This document shows, piece after piece, positions 34,645 through 44,452 of a DNA stretch of 64,000 bases; the stretch's first letter is position 1; each line of letters begins with the position of its first letter. Below the pieces are notes generated by a model. The model did not search any database. It saw only the letters and a program-made list of their open reading frames with translations, and was not told the origin of the DNA. The position numbers and the translations under genes were made by a program. The DNA comes from Eutreptiella sp. 'Long Island Sound 2002' (Eukaryota; Euglenozoa; Euglenophyceae; Eutreptiales; Eutreptiaceae): positions 60,669,919 to 60,733,918 of the forward strand of contig OZ038385.1 of assembly GCA_964036045.1 (NCBI GenBank). The letters run 5' to 3'.

Positions 34645-37600
34645 TCAGGCACCCCTGGCTGCAATCGCCCGGGTGAGTGCTGCCAAGTCCGAAACGTGGA
34701 TCTTGGTCTTGTGCTTGCGGATGTACTCCATGAAGGGAGTATTGACCCGCGGCACGAACGAGGAGACGGGTTCCCAGCTGTCGTGGGACGGCCCATAGCC
34801 TCGCCAACGAACCTTGAACTCCAGACCTCCGGGTGCCGAGGCCTTCGGACGCTGAGCCAGGATCTTCTCGACAGTATAGTCGTCCTGCTCAGCATAGTCG
34901 TCGTCCGAATCGGCCTCATGTTTGGCGTAGTCCAGGGACACATGTCGGCCACGGAGGTCGGGTTCCCGCACACGGAGTTGACTCTCGTGGCGCTCCCGGA
35001 ACTGTCCGTGACCCACCTTGATGCGGTAGGTGTCCTCACCAATCCTGCGGACCACCTCGCCGGGTGTGAACCAGGTCTTGGTGCGGTGGGTGCCCATGGG
35101 GCGGGGTCTGATCACCCACACCGGGTCTCCCACCCTGAACTTCTGCGCTGTCGAGCTCGGGGCGGACTTCTGACGCTCAGCATGCTCCTTCTCAAGCTGC
35201 TGGCGGATGTCCCGCGCCGTTTGCTCTTGCCGCGCGAAGAACTCCTTGGCATCCATAGCCATGCCATCACCAGACAAGGGAAGTCCCCTACCCAGGGGGT
35301 CCCTGCCAAACAGAATCTGGTGAGGGGACAAACCGCCCGGAGTGGGGGTGTCATGATGGGCCTTCAGAGCAGGCCACATCTCCTCGAACCAGTTCCGCCG
35401 TGGATTGGTGATGTGGATCTTGCGCAGCTTCTCGAACAGCTGCCGTCCAGCCACTTCAGCACGGCCGTTAGACCGGCTGACATAGGCGACGCTCTTGGCA
35501 TGACGTATCCCCATGAGGGAACACATAGCCTTGAACCAGCCACCAGTAAACTGGGGCCCTCGGTCACTGCAAATGGTGCGGGGGATGTCAAAGACGGTCA
35601 GCCAATGACGAATCATCATGACTGCCACTTCCTTGGCAAGCAACCCCTTTTTGCGTGCCGGAACGGCTACAACGTAGCCGCTGTGGCGGTCCACACAGAG
35701 AACCACACAGTCAAAGGTCTCCTTGCCAATGTGCACTTCGGGCATGGAGAAGACGTCCATGGCCACGCTCTCCATGGGCTGGTCAGGAACCGGGGTCCAT
35801 TGGGGTTCCCCCTTGACGTTCCGGTTATCGGGATTGCAGGCCTGACAGACCGAACAACCCTTCCTGACCTTCTTGATGGCGGTGTAAAGAACGATATGGT
35901 CGATCTCGAACCGACGCTGCATGTCAAGAGCTTGCTTCTTGACCCCTGGGTGCAGCATGTGGTGGTGCCAAGCTTCACACAGCTCGAGCACCCGGGACTC
36001 CGGGACTAGCAGCTTACCATTCCGGTAGAGCTTGCCATCTTCCTCGGTCAGCCCCTTTGGCCACTTCTGCCCGTCGTCAGGGTCGGTCACAGCCCTATAC
36101 TCGGCCGCAAAGGCCTCAGACTTGGCGTAATCGTCGGTCCAGTTGTCCTGGAGGCAAGACTCCGGGAAGAGGTGCTTGTCGGACTCAGTTCCCACAGGGG
36201 GTGCCGGACCGGGCCTTCCGCCCGCGGCACCCACAGGGGCGAGTACACTGACCGTTCTGCTCACCCTCGAAGCGAGGGGGGCATCTGCGGCCATGACGAC
36301 GAAGCATTTGGCACCCTCCTCCTCCATCAGGCGCTCCATTTCAATGATCCTCTTGGCTTCAGCGGTCTCAGCCTCATCGCCATGGGCAGAGATATCCTGC
36401 ATGCCCTTGCTGGCGGGATAGGCCCACCTACTGAGACAGTCCGCCACGGTGTTATCCTTTCCAGGAATATAAACAACCGTAAGGTCGAACTTGGCCAAGG
36501 TCTCGTGCCATCTTGCCCGTCGGGAGGCGGGACCCGAGGGGGTGTCCACGTGCTCCTTGTGCCACGACTGCAGACTCTGATGGTCGGTGCAGACGGTGAC
36601 GGGATGGAGGGCTATGTACCCAGCCCATTTCCTGAGAGCCATGACGATGGCATACGCCTCCTTTTCACGGGGCGTCCACGTCCGTCTCTGGCCTTCCGCC
36701 AGGACTCGGCTCCAGAAGGCCACGGGCACGTGCCTCCCGTCGTCAAGCACTTGCTCCAACACAGCGCCAATGGCGTAGTCGGAAGCGTCGGTGCGCAGGA
36801 CGAACCCTCGGTCGGGATCCACGAGGTGCAGACCCACTGCGGATAGCAGCGCCTGCTTCATCCCCTCAAAGGCACGGTCAGACTCTTCAGTCCAGACCAA
36901 AGCCTTCTTGGACCCCTTCTTGGTCTCCTCTCGGTTGCCCTTGAGCATGGTCGTCATGGGGGCTGCATACTCGGCATACATTTTGATATACCCCGAGTAG
37001 TAGTTGCAGAACCCCAGATACGCCCGTAGCTCAGAGACCGTTTTGGGCTTTTCCCAGTGCTCGATCGCAGCCACCTTGCCAGGTATGGGCTTTCGCTGCC
37101 CGTTCCCGACCACGTGGCCAGCGAAGACCACCTCGCTTACCGCAATGGTGGCCTTGTCACTGCTGCCCGTGAGTTTGTGCCGAACCAGAAGGTCCAGCAC
37201 TCGAGTGACGTCCCTCTCGTGTGCCTCCAGGAGCTCCTCGTAGCTCATGCTGGGGTCCCCGGACGCGATGATCACGTCGTCCACGAAGGGGTCCGCACAG
37301 TCGCGCACCGGCTCAAGCAGGTTCTCCAGCATCCGCTGAAAAGCCGCATTGCCGTTGGTAACGCCCATAGGCATCACCTTCCACTGGAGAGGTCCAAGTG
37401 GGGTGCTCATGGCTGTGCAGGCACGGGACTCCTCGGCGAGAGGCATCTGATGATAACCATGTTTCAGGTCAATCACCGTGAAGATCCTCCGCCGGTGTTG
37501 TTTTTGCAGCATGTCCTCAATGAGGGGCAGCGTATAGCTGTCGTGCTGCGTTTGGGCGTTCAGGCCGCGGTAGTCGACCACGAGCCGCCACTCACCGGCA

Positions 37601-39666
37601 ACCTTCTTGGGGACGACGAAGCAGGGAGAGGCCCACTCGGAGTGGCACGGCTCAAGCCAGCCTCTCTGGATGAAGTCACGGAGGATCTTCTCCATGGCCT
37701 CTTTCCTCTCGCCCCTCAGGGCAAACTCCCGGTGGCGATACACACGGGGGTCCTGCTTCAGTCGTATCTTGGCCTCGCCATACGGTCCACGCACCGGTGG
37801 GGGAAACACAGGCTTACCGCTGAAGAAGGTCTCGCCATACTTCTGCTTCAGCCTGGCCCTCAACGCCTGGATCTTGGGGCAGTCATCGGACTCCGCCTTG
37901 GCTTTTCCGGGCACTTGAACCACGGAGCTTACTTGAGGGGTAGCTACTCCGCTCGCTTTCGGCTCAGGTGGTCTTCCCAGGTGGCCCAAAGGGCCATCTC
38001 TGGTCTTGCCTCGGAACAGATCGCCGTAGGTGGGTGGGTTACCGCCAGGCGGCTCGTCTTGGCTGGACATGTGATCCAGCACCCTCTGTACGAGAGTATT
38101 CCCGTCATAGGAACCAGAGACGATTGAGTCCACTTCCCACCAGGCTTTGTCCTGGCCTTTGCCCTCACGCTGGTTTCCCCAGTCGTGAAAGGGCTGATCC
38201 ATATACCCCTGAACCAGATCCCACTCCTCTTCAGTGAGGGGGTCTTCGGAGTCCGATTCTTCGATGTCAACAGGGGGAACCGCAAAGCATTGCCGCCAGG
38301 GCTCTGCTATGATGCGGTTGACACACACGAAGTCCGTGGTGTCGGCCTGATCAAGGCCCCCATCCACATAGTGGAATTCTGTTGGCCATCTGTGGGGTGG
38401 CATGGGCTGTCCCTTAGCGTCCTGATAGACACTCTCTCCAGCCGGTAGGACGACCTTGTTCAAGGTCATGTCGGTCAATGAGGCTACCCAATGTCGGGTA
38501 CTTTCCTCCTCGGTGCATCCCATAGGAACAACCAGCACTGCCTTGGAGCGGTCCTTGCGAATCTTCGCTATCGCTCTTGGAATGTCCCAACGGGGGCAAT
38601 GGATCCACATCAATCCCTGATGCGGACCCCAGTGCTTCTTCCACGCGGAGTCCTGTGCGCTCCAGTACTTCTCACACACCCGCAGATGGGCGGAGGTTCC
38701 TGAAGAGAACGCATCCAGGGCCAGATCCGACGCTCCCAGGTCCGCAACCACTCGGTTCGCCACTTCCGGCCTTACGCCGTACTCCTGATTCGCTGGCCCA
38801 GTGGGCTCAGTGTCCAGCGCGGCCACTTCGAGCTGATTGCGTTCGGGGTGGATCCATTGGCATTCCACATGGTGCTCAGGTGACGAAAGCCACGAGAGCT
38901 GGTCGTCCTGGTACAGGGTCATGGAGGCCTGGGCCGGGAGGACGCCGGAGTCCGTCTCCATCATGAAGTCGTACCCGACGATCATGTCCCAGTCCATCTC
39001 GGCCTCGTAGAAGCTACCGTGCAGGAGGATTTCCTTGCCGAGGTCTGGGCGGCTCAGCTTACGATGGTTCACGAACTGCAGCCCAATGGCCGCTTCCTTC
39101 GTGCCTCCCACCATGTACTGGCCGTTCGCCACCTTCAGCCTGACAGGTTTCCGACTGTCGGTCAGACACTCTGGTGGAAGTAGGCCAGCCTTGACCAAGC
39201 TGACTTGAGCTCCCGTGTCGACCAACACGTCGAAAACCTTTTCCACTTCCCCGCATAGGGCACGGACCTTAAGATGCAACTGCCGCTCGCGACCGACACG
39301 GCGCACGGCGTGCAAACTCAGGATCTCCGGCCGTTCCAGAAGCTCAACAAGCGACTGGTGCAGGTCGTGGACAATGGGCTCAGGCTGCCCATCTGCAGCA
39401 TCCAGCTCCGGTCCGGGTGATCCTCCGATACTCTCGGATAGATCCTGTAGTACATCAGACACGTTCTTGGTCGCGAAGGACGGACGGGTGCAAGGGTTCG
39501 TGCCTTCACTTGCCCTCACCCCGCCTCCGCGACTGGGCGCCGGACCGGGCCTTCCGCCCGCGGCAGTCCCCTTGTGCTTATCGACTCCCGACTGGGATGG
39601 ATCGGCGCTTCCCACGTCACCATCCTGCGACCGCCCTAGCTGGGGCCCTTGGCTGCAGGGGCTCCG
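34645..39666 (-). CDS. pol: Element Y pol: protease, Dam-like domain, RT, RNase H, integrase, chromodomain
   Basis: An uninterrupted minus-strand frame of 1,673 codons directly after the gag TAG, in the same frame. Residues are counted from 39615. The protease has VDTGAQ at 132-137. Residues 290-420 form an extra domain (see finding). RT spans about 640-830, with catalytic FVDD at 777-780. RNase H is about 935-1065, with TDAS at 942-945. The integrase zinc module is HHHMLHPG...CSVCQAC (1217-1260). Its core is D1287, D1351 and E1387, giving D,D-35-E. The chromodomain at 1578-1625 (YTVEKIL...KVRWRGY...SWEP) probably reads histone marks to guide insertion. There is no ATG for about the first 165 residues, so independent initiation is unlikely and translation by readthrough from gag is the natural model. 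No lesion is visible, so it may be active. Confidence 0.93.
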   Translation of the reverse strand, partial: RSPCSQGPQLGRSQDGDVGSADPSQSGVDKHKGTAAGGRPGPAPSRGGGVRASEGTNPCTRPSFATKNVSDVLQDLSESIGGSPGPELDAADGQPEPIVHDLHQSLVELLERPEILSLHAVRRVGRERQLHLKVRALCGEVEKVFDVLVDTGAQVSLVKAGLLPPECLTDSRKPVRLKVANGQYMVGGTKEAAIGLQFVNHRKLSRPDLGKEILLHGSFYEAEMDWDMIVGYDFMMETDSGVLPAQASMTLYQDDQLSWLSSPEHHVECQWIHPERNQLEVAALDTEPTGPANQEYGVRPEVANRVVADLGASDLALDAFSSGTSAHLRVCEKYWSAQDSAWKKHWGPHQGLMWIHCPRWDIPRAIAKIRKDRSKAVLVVPMGCTEEESTRHWVASLTDMTLNKVVLPAGESVYQDAKGQPMPPHRWPTEFHYVDGGLDQADTTDFVCVNRIIAEPWRQCFAVPPVDIEESDSEDPLTEEEWDLVQGYMDQPFHDWGNQREGKGQDKAWWEVDSIVSGSYDGNTLVQRVLDHMSSQDEPPGGNPPTYGDLFRGKTRDGPLGHLGRPPEPKASGVATPQVSSVVQVPGKAKAESDDCPKIQALRARLKQKYGETFFSGKPVFPPPVRGPYGEAKIRLKQDPRVYRHREFALRGERKEAMEKILRDFIQRGWLEPCHSEWASPCFVVPKKVAGEWRLVVDYRGLNAQTQHDSYTLPLIEDMLQKQHRRRIFTVIDLKHGYHQMPLAEESRACTAMSTPLGPLQWKVMPMGVTNGNAAFQRMLENLLEPVRDCADPFVDDVIIASGDPSMSYEELLEAHERDVTRVLDLLVRHKLTGSSDKATIAVSEVVFAGHVVGNGQRKPIPGKVAAIEHWEKPKTVSELRAYLGFCNYYSGYIKMYAEYAAPMTTMLKGNREETKKGSKKALVWTEESDRAFEGMKQALLSAVGLHLVDPDRGFVLRTDASDYAIGAVLEQVLDDGRHVPVAFWSRVLAEGQRRTWTPREKEAYAIVMALRKWAGYIALHPVTVCTDHQSLQSWHKEHVDTPSGPASRRARWHETLAKFDLTVVYIPGKDNTVADCLSRWAYPASKGMQDISAHGDEAETAEAKRIIEMERLMEEEGAKCFVVMAADAPLASRVSRTVSVLAPVGAAGGRPGPAPPVGTESDKHLFPESCLQDNWTDDYAKSEAFAAEYRAVTDPDDGQKWPKGLTEEDGKLYRNGKLLVPESRVLELCEAWHHHMLHPGVKKQALDMQRRFEIDHIVLYTAIKKVRKGCSVCQACNPDNRNVKGEPQWTPVPDQPMESVAMDVFSMPEVHIGKETFDCVVLCVDRHSGYVVAVPARKKGLLAKEVAVMMIRHWLTVFDIPRTICSDRGPQFTGGWFKAMCSLMGIRHAKSVAYVSRSNGRAEVAGRQLFEKLRKIHITNPRRNWFEEMWPALKAHHDTPTPGGLSPHQILFGRDPLGRGLPLSGDGMAMDAKEFFARQEQTARDIRQQLEKEHAERQKSAPSSTAQKFRVGDPVWVIRPRPMGTHRTKTWFTPGEVVRRIGEDTYRIKVGHGQFRERHESQLRVREPDLRGRHVSLDYAKHEADSDDDYAEQDDYTVEKILAQRPKASAPGGLEFKVRWRGYGPSHDSWEPVSSFVPRVNTPFMEYIRKHKTKIHVSDLAALTRAIAARGA

Positions 39667-39669
39667 CTA
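39667..39669 (-). promoter_or_regulatory. Putative gag-pol readthrough stop codon (UAG CGG)
   Basis: The single stop between two long open frames in one phase. The RNA reads CCC UAG CGG AGC, with a C-rich and then a G-rich run starting about four bases further on that could form a hairpin. In-frame gag-UAG-pol is the arrangement of gammaretroviruses, where readthrough sets the gag:pol ratio. Here it is inferred from layout only. Confidence 0.55.
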
Positions 39670-42600
39670 GGGGGCGTCGGTTGTGGAAGAGGGGGTGTTC
39701 TCCTCGGCCTCAACGTCGTTGATGCCCTTCTTTCTTCCCCCTTTACCTCCTCCTTTACCCTTCTTGTCCTTGTCCTTGTTCTGGTCATTCTGGTTGTTCT
39801 CCTTGTTCTTGTTGTCCGACCTGGGGACCCAGTTCCTCTTGATCTCCTGGATCTCCTTGGCCAACTCGGTCCCCACCGACGACATCAGCTTGGCCAGCTC
39901 GTCCTTGTCCACCTCCATCTTGGCTTCCCGGATACCCGCGGGCGCACGCTTCTTCGACCCGTGCGCCTTCTTGTAAGCCTCCGTGTCGGCCTTGTGGACG
40001 GGGCATGTTCGGTGGTCATGGTTGAAGCCTTTCTTCCTTCCATAACACACGAAACAGCCCTGTGGGTGAGCTCGTATGAACTTTCCAAAGGACAGCGGAG
40101 GGTCGCCAATGCGGCGAGGGTCCCTCTTCTCCTGCTTCCTCCAACCCTGCTGCAGGGGCTTCCAGTTTCCCGGCTTGCTCCCCGCGCTCAGGTTCCTGGC
40201 CACAAAGGCACAGACGGCCACCTCGGCGGGCTCATCGTCGTCGTCATCGTCGACGAGAGTCTCATCGCCGCCGGCTCCCGCTGGGTCCATGGCAGATTCC
40301 CCGCCAGGTCCCTCGCCAACGTAGTTGACGTCGCGGTCGCCGGGCCTCAACCCGCGGGTGTGGTGGAGGTTTCGGTACTCCTTGAGTACTTCCTCGCCAA
40401 CCCACTCCAGGATCTCGTCGCAGCTCATCCGCGCCGGGATGGGCTGCAGACGGATGGTCTGGCCGCTCAACTCACAATCGTCAAGGCGCCACATCGCGGT
40501 CTTCTCGCGATCGCCCGAGACGGTGATGAGAAGAGCGTTCCGCAGGGAGTGCCGTTTGACATCCCGGGCCACGTTCTTCTTCGCCCAACTCACCACGTTC
40601 GTATGATACTCCTTGGGGAGCATCATCTTGACCGTGTGGTTGGACTTGGCCCTCTTGGATTCCTCCTTGGTGACCCTCTTGATCCATGCTTCCGGTAGCA
40701 TGGAGAGCAGGCGAGCCTGCTCGTCACCCTCGTTCCAATCCTCCACGTTGCGGCGGAAGAGGGTGTATTTCCCTCGGAAGTCACGCCATTCCCGTAGGCG
40801 GATCTCCCGTCCATCATGCTCAAGCTTGATGGACTTCCAGCGCTTGGCCGCCACCTGCGGAGCGTCCACCCGCTCCTGCTCGTTGAGCCACTTCTTGGCG
40901 TCCTTGAGGGTCTTGATTCTCCCCTCCTTGGTCGCCACGAAGTATAGCTCGCCGAGCACTTCCGGCAGGCGGTACCTGAACCGTTTGAAGACATATTTCT
41001 CCGCATCAGCGGGAGGCAGGTCTTCAGTGACGGTCAGCCCCCAATCGTCCAGCTTCTCCAAGAAGCGGTCGAGGTTGAGGGGGTTGCCGTCGTACATGGG
41101 GGGCTTGATGTCCTTCAAGTCTTCCCACACGGCGGCGTCCGCGGCCTTAGAGACCATGAACGCCGGCCGCGAGGTCGACCGAGGTTCCCATCGGCCTCGC
41201 CCACGGACTCCCACGGCTGCCACGTCCATCTCCTCCATGGAGTCCCTGTGGCTACGCCGCGGTTCCTCCACGTACGCTGAACCAAAATGTTCACGCCGTA
41301 CTGCATCCATGTACGCGTCCTCATCACGGCGCCGGCGGCTGCGTTCAGCGGCCTCCCGTCGTACACCACGCGGCGGGCTGATGTCGAACTCCTCCAGGTC
41401 CAGGTCCAGGTCCAGGTCCTCACCTTCGCCGACATCCCACTCCACGTCTCCTCTGGGGACCTCATCCCTGAGTCCACCATAACGTCCTCCAGCCCTGGGG
41501 ATTGGCACCGGGGCTGGTGGCGGGCGTCGGGGGCGTACAGGCGTCCGCGGTGGAGCACGGCGGTTGTGGTAGTCCGCGCTGAGCCACTCATCGCGCCATT
41601 CCTCACTGCCACTGCCGGGCGGCACGCGCTCGTTGCGGCGGCCCGCGCTGTGGTGAGAGGGGGCGGTGAGAGAGGGGGCACTGGCGCTGGGGCGACTCCT
41701 GGGGGCTCCGCCGGGGGCGTGGGGTCTGCCTGGACCTGGTCCGGGTCCCCAGCCGTCGTCCGACGAGCCTGACTCCAGGGGTGGGTGGTCGCTGCCGACT
41801 CTCCCACGGGCTTCCAGCGCATCCAGCCTCTCCTGCAGGCCGCTGACGACGTTGGTCAGCGACTTGGTCTCGGCCCTGGCGATGTCCAGGTCCTTCTGCG
41901 CGCGCGCGGCGACCCCGGAGATGCGAGCCATCTCGACCTTGCCCGTGTCTACCTCGCACTCGAGGGCAAAGACCCTCCTGCGGAGGTAGACAATCCACCG
42001 CCAGGCGGTGTCCGGGTCGCCGTTCCCTGGTGGGTCGTCGGGGTCCCCAGGGGGTCCTCCAGGAGGGCCTCCGCCGGGTCCGCCCGGTCCAGGGGGTCCT
42101 CCCCCGCCCGGTGGTCCGCCTCCAGGGGGTCCACTCGGTGGGCGTCCTCCAGGGGGTCCTGATGGTCCTCCGCCAGGGGGTCCCGGTGGGTCTCCGCCGG
42201 GTCGCCTCGGTGGGTCCGAGGATGGGCGCTTCCTCGTGATGCCGAACTCCATGTCGTCATCCTCGTCCATGTCGCCCCACCTGGGCGTCTCGGTCACGGA
42301 GGACTCCGAGCTCCGGTAGGGAGGAGGGGGATCCTCATCCTCACCTTCCGGTTCCATGGGGACATCTCCGCCGCCTCCGCCCGTCCAAGCCACCACTTGG
42401 CGATGTCGACGGCCTCGTTCATCCCCGTCACTGGTGGTGAAGAAGGGGTCACTATCGTGGGGGTGCCCACCCGCTGGCCTCCGCGGTCTCTCGGGGGTCT
42501 TCCCCTTGTCCTTCCTCCGCCGACGGGCGGTGGTGCTACCGCTCCCACTGCTGCCCGTGTCCGCCTCATCCAGCTTCATCCTGGAGGAGGCGTCCCCTTC

Positions 42601-44001
42601 GAAAAGCCTTCGAAGGGTCTCCACTCGCGATCCTCCCGGGGGAGTCTCGTGGCGGAGTTTGGCCTCTGCCTCCTCCATTGCGGCGGCGGTGGCTGCGGCA
42701 GCTCGCGCTTCGGCTTCTTCCCGAGCACGAGCCGCCTCAGCTTCCCGGGCCCGCAGCAGCTGCGCCTTCTGCGCCTCCAACGCCGCCAGCTCCGCCTCCG
42801 TCTTGGCCTTCTCCTCAGCGACCTTCCGTCGCGCGGCCTCGATGGCTTCCTTCTTGGCGGCGTCCTCCTGGGCCTTAGCCGTCGCTTCGGCGTGGGCCCT
42901 TTCCTCCGCCTCCTTCTTTGCCCTCCCTTGGGCAAGCGCCTCTTCCAGCGCCTTCACCTCGGCCTCCTTGCAGGCAATGGCCTCCTGCGTCAGGCGGGCT
43001 TCCTCGTCGGCTGCCGCCAACTCACCGTTGACCCAGGCGGTCGCTGCCCCATGGGCGGCTGCGGCCGTGAGTCCGGCCGCAATGGCCGCCACGGTCTGGG
43101 CGTGGATGGCCATGCCATGCGCCCACTGCGCAGCCTCCTCCTGGGCGATGCCGGTGGCGCCCTCCACGGCAGCGCTGTACTGCCGGGCCCGTTGCCGGGC
43201 AACCCGACGGTTGCAGGGCACCCCACAGGCGCGCTCACATGCGCGCGCCACGTCCCTTTCGGGAGCGACGCTGCTGCTGGAGCTGGCCTGGTCGGCCGGC
43301 ATCCTCCCGCGGTGGGCCGACTCCACGTCGCTGCTGGGGCCTGCTGGGGCCTGCCGGGCCCTCAGGAGCAGCGGACGGGACTTGCCCTGGGTCTGCTTGG
43401 CGACCTGGATGTAGTCGCCAAGGGTGGTGGAGCCGGGGTGGTGACCACCATTGGGCCGTTGGGGACTGGGGGCTGGGGTTCCGCCCTTGGCGCCTTGGGC
43501 GGCTTCGGCGGCCAGGGACTCCTGGTACTCCCGCCACTTCCGGTCCCGCTTCCTGTCCCCGGCGGACCGTTTCTCCGTCGCCGGAGACGCGCTGCTGCTG
43601 CCCTGCAGCCTGCGCTCCCTCCCCGGTTCCGGGAACTTCTTCTCGATCACGTCCCACAGGAAGACGTTGATCGAGGCGCCCGACGGGTAGGCGTTGGGGT
43701 CCTCGTCCTCCTCAATCCCGTCGGGGCGCAGCCCTTCCCCGGGCCTGTCCGGCCGGGTCCACGTCCTCCAGCGCCTCTGCTGGTGGCGGTACTCGTACCC
43801 CTCCGCCCGCAGCCAGTCCTCCACGGCCTGCAGGCGGTCGGGGGCGATGTCCGTGCGGAGCTCGAAGCTCCGGGGCATGCGGCCTTCGCACTGGGGGTTG
43901 CTGCGGCGGTAGTGCTGGTCCCAAACCAACCCACGCAGCAGGCGTGCTGCATGGGGGTGGGGCCGCGGCCACGTCCTGCCCGCTTCCTGCCAATTCACCA
44001 T
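39667..44001 (-). CDS. gag: Element Y gag
   Basis: Structural protein of about 1,444 residues, unusually long. The ATG at 43999-44001 has a good context (GCCATGG); the frame opens a little earlier, after a TGA near 44053. Counted from 44043, residues ~350-463 form an Ala/Glu/Lys-rich coiled coil and ~606-675 a Pro/Gly collagen-like stretch. About 978-1290 is a capsid-like region starting PPMYDGNP and rich in W and R. A zinc knuckle near 1330 (CX2CX8HX4C, longer than the usual CX2CX4HX4C) is followed by a Lys/Asn/Gly-rich basic tail. The frame ends at TAG 39667-39669 and pol follows in the same frame. Gag would form the particle and bind element RNA. No lesions are seen. Confidence 0.88.
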   Translation of the reverse strand: MVNWQEAGRTWPRPHPHAARLLRGLVWDQHYRRSNPQCEGRMPRSFELRTDIAPDRLQAVEDWLRAEGYEYRHQQRRWRTWTRPDRPGEGLRPDGIEEDEDPNAYPSGASINVFLWDVIEKKFPEPGRERRLQGSSSASPATEKRSAGDRKRDRKWREYQESLAAEAAQGAKGGTPAPSPQRPNGGHHPGSTTLGDYIQVAKQTQGKSRPLLLRARQAPAGPSSDVESAHRGRMPADQASSSSSVAPERDVARACERACGVPCNRRVARQRARQYSAAVEGATGIAQEEAAQWAHGMAIHAQTVAAIAAGLTAAAAHGAATAWVNGELAAADEEARLTQEAIACKEAEVKALEEALAQGRAKKEAEERAHAEATAKAQEDAAKKEAIEAARRKVAEEKAKTEAELAALEAQKAQLLRAREAEAARAREEAEARAAAATAAAMEEAEAKLRHETPPGGSRVETLRRLFEGDASSRMKLDEADTGSSGSGSTTARRRRKDKGKTPERPRRPAGGHPHDSDPFFTTSDGDERGRRHRQVVAWTGGGGGDVPMEPEGEDEDPPPPYRSSESSVTETPRWGDMDEDDDMEFGITRKRPSSDPPRRPGGDPPGPPGGGPSGPPGGRPPSGPPGGGPPGGGGPPGPGGPGGGPPGGPPGDPDDPPGNGDPDTAWRWIVYLRRRVFALECEVDTGKVEMARISGVAARAQKDLDIARAETKSLTNVVSGLQERLDALEARGRVGSDHPPLESGSSDDGWGPGPGPGRPHAPGGAPRSRPSASAPSLTAPSHHSAGRRNERVPPGSGSEEWRDEWLSADYHNRRAPPRTPVRPRRPPPAPVPIPRAGGRYGGLRDEVPRGDVEWDVGEGEDLDLDLDLEEFDISPPRGVRREAAERSRRRRDEDAYMDAVRREHFGSAYVEEPRRSHRDSMEEMDVAAVGVRGRGRWEPRSTSRPAFMVSKAADAAVWEDLKDIKPPMYDGNPLNLDRFLEKLDDWGLTVTEDLPPADAEKYVFKRFRYRLPEVLGELYFVATKEGRIKTLKDAKKWLNEQERVDAPQVAAKRWKSIKLEHDGREIRLREWRDFRGKYTLFRRNVEDWNEGDEQARLLSMLPEAWIKRVTKEESKRAKSNHTVKMMLPKEYHTNVVSWAKKNVARDVKRHSLRNALLITVSGDREKTAMWRLDDCELSGQTIRLQPIPARMSCDEILEWVGEEVLKEYRNLHHTRGLRPGDRDVNYVGEGPGGESAMDPAGAGGDETLVDDDDDDEPAEVAVCAFVARNLSAGSKPGNWKPLQQGWRKQEKRDPRRIGDPPLSFGKFIRAHPQGCFVCYGRKKGFNHDHRTCPVHKADTEAYKKAHGSKKRAPAGIREAKMEVDKDELAKLMSSVGTELAKEIQEIKRNWVPRSDNKNKENNQNDQNKDKDKKGKGGGKGGRKKGINDVEAEENTPSSTTDAP

Positions 44002-44452
44002 GGCACCGGGGGCGTAGATGGTCTTGAAGTCCTTGACGTGCACTCGTTCAACTCAACGAACTGGTTGTGGTTGTTGAGGAGGGTGCTGCAGCACTGGATT
44101 GGAAGTGCGGCTGGTGCTGGTCAGCCGGTGGTTGTGGAGGTGGTTGACGCGGCCTTGCTGGTCGGCCGTTGGGACTCCGGGTCGGCCGATGGGGCTGATG
44201 CAGGAGTCCTGGTCTGTGCACCTCTTTCACGGCTGCTGCGCGGTCAAGGCGAAGCTCTGGACGGCGCTGCTGGCACCGTGACGAACTCGGCGCTGTCGCT
44301 GAGTGGCGCTGCGAGCTGCTGCGCTGCGCTGCGAGACGCTGCGCTGCGCTGCGAGCTGCGAGCTGCGCCGCGCTGCTGCGACGCGCTGCTCGGGGTTGGT
44401 GGCCCCGAGTGGCACGCGAGGGCTGGGTAACCCCGCGGCGGTGAAACGCTTT
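44002..44452 (-). other. Element Y leader between 5' LTR and gag
   Basis: About 450 bp. It contains a run of GCTGCGCTGCGAG-type repeats at about 44310-44390 that could fold strongly. The bases next to the LTR on the minus strand are AAAGCGTTTCACCGCC. There is no TGG start complementary to a tRNA CCA end, so the usual primer-binding site is not evident. Confidence 0.6.

Noticed and set aside
34696-38127. Plus-strand frames of up to 437 codons opposite element Y pol
   Set aside because: They are antisense shadows of the intact, domain-rich pol frame.
42356-44430. Plus-strand frames of 352 and 677 codons opposite element Y gag
   Set aside because: Antisense to gag; the Pro/Gly and Ala/Glu repeats on the real strand keep the complement open.
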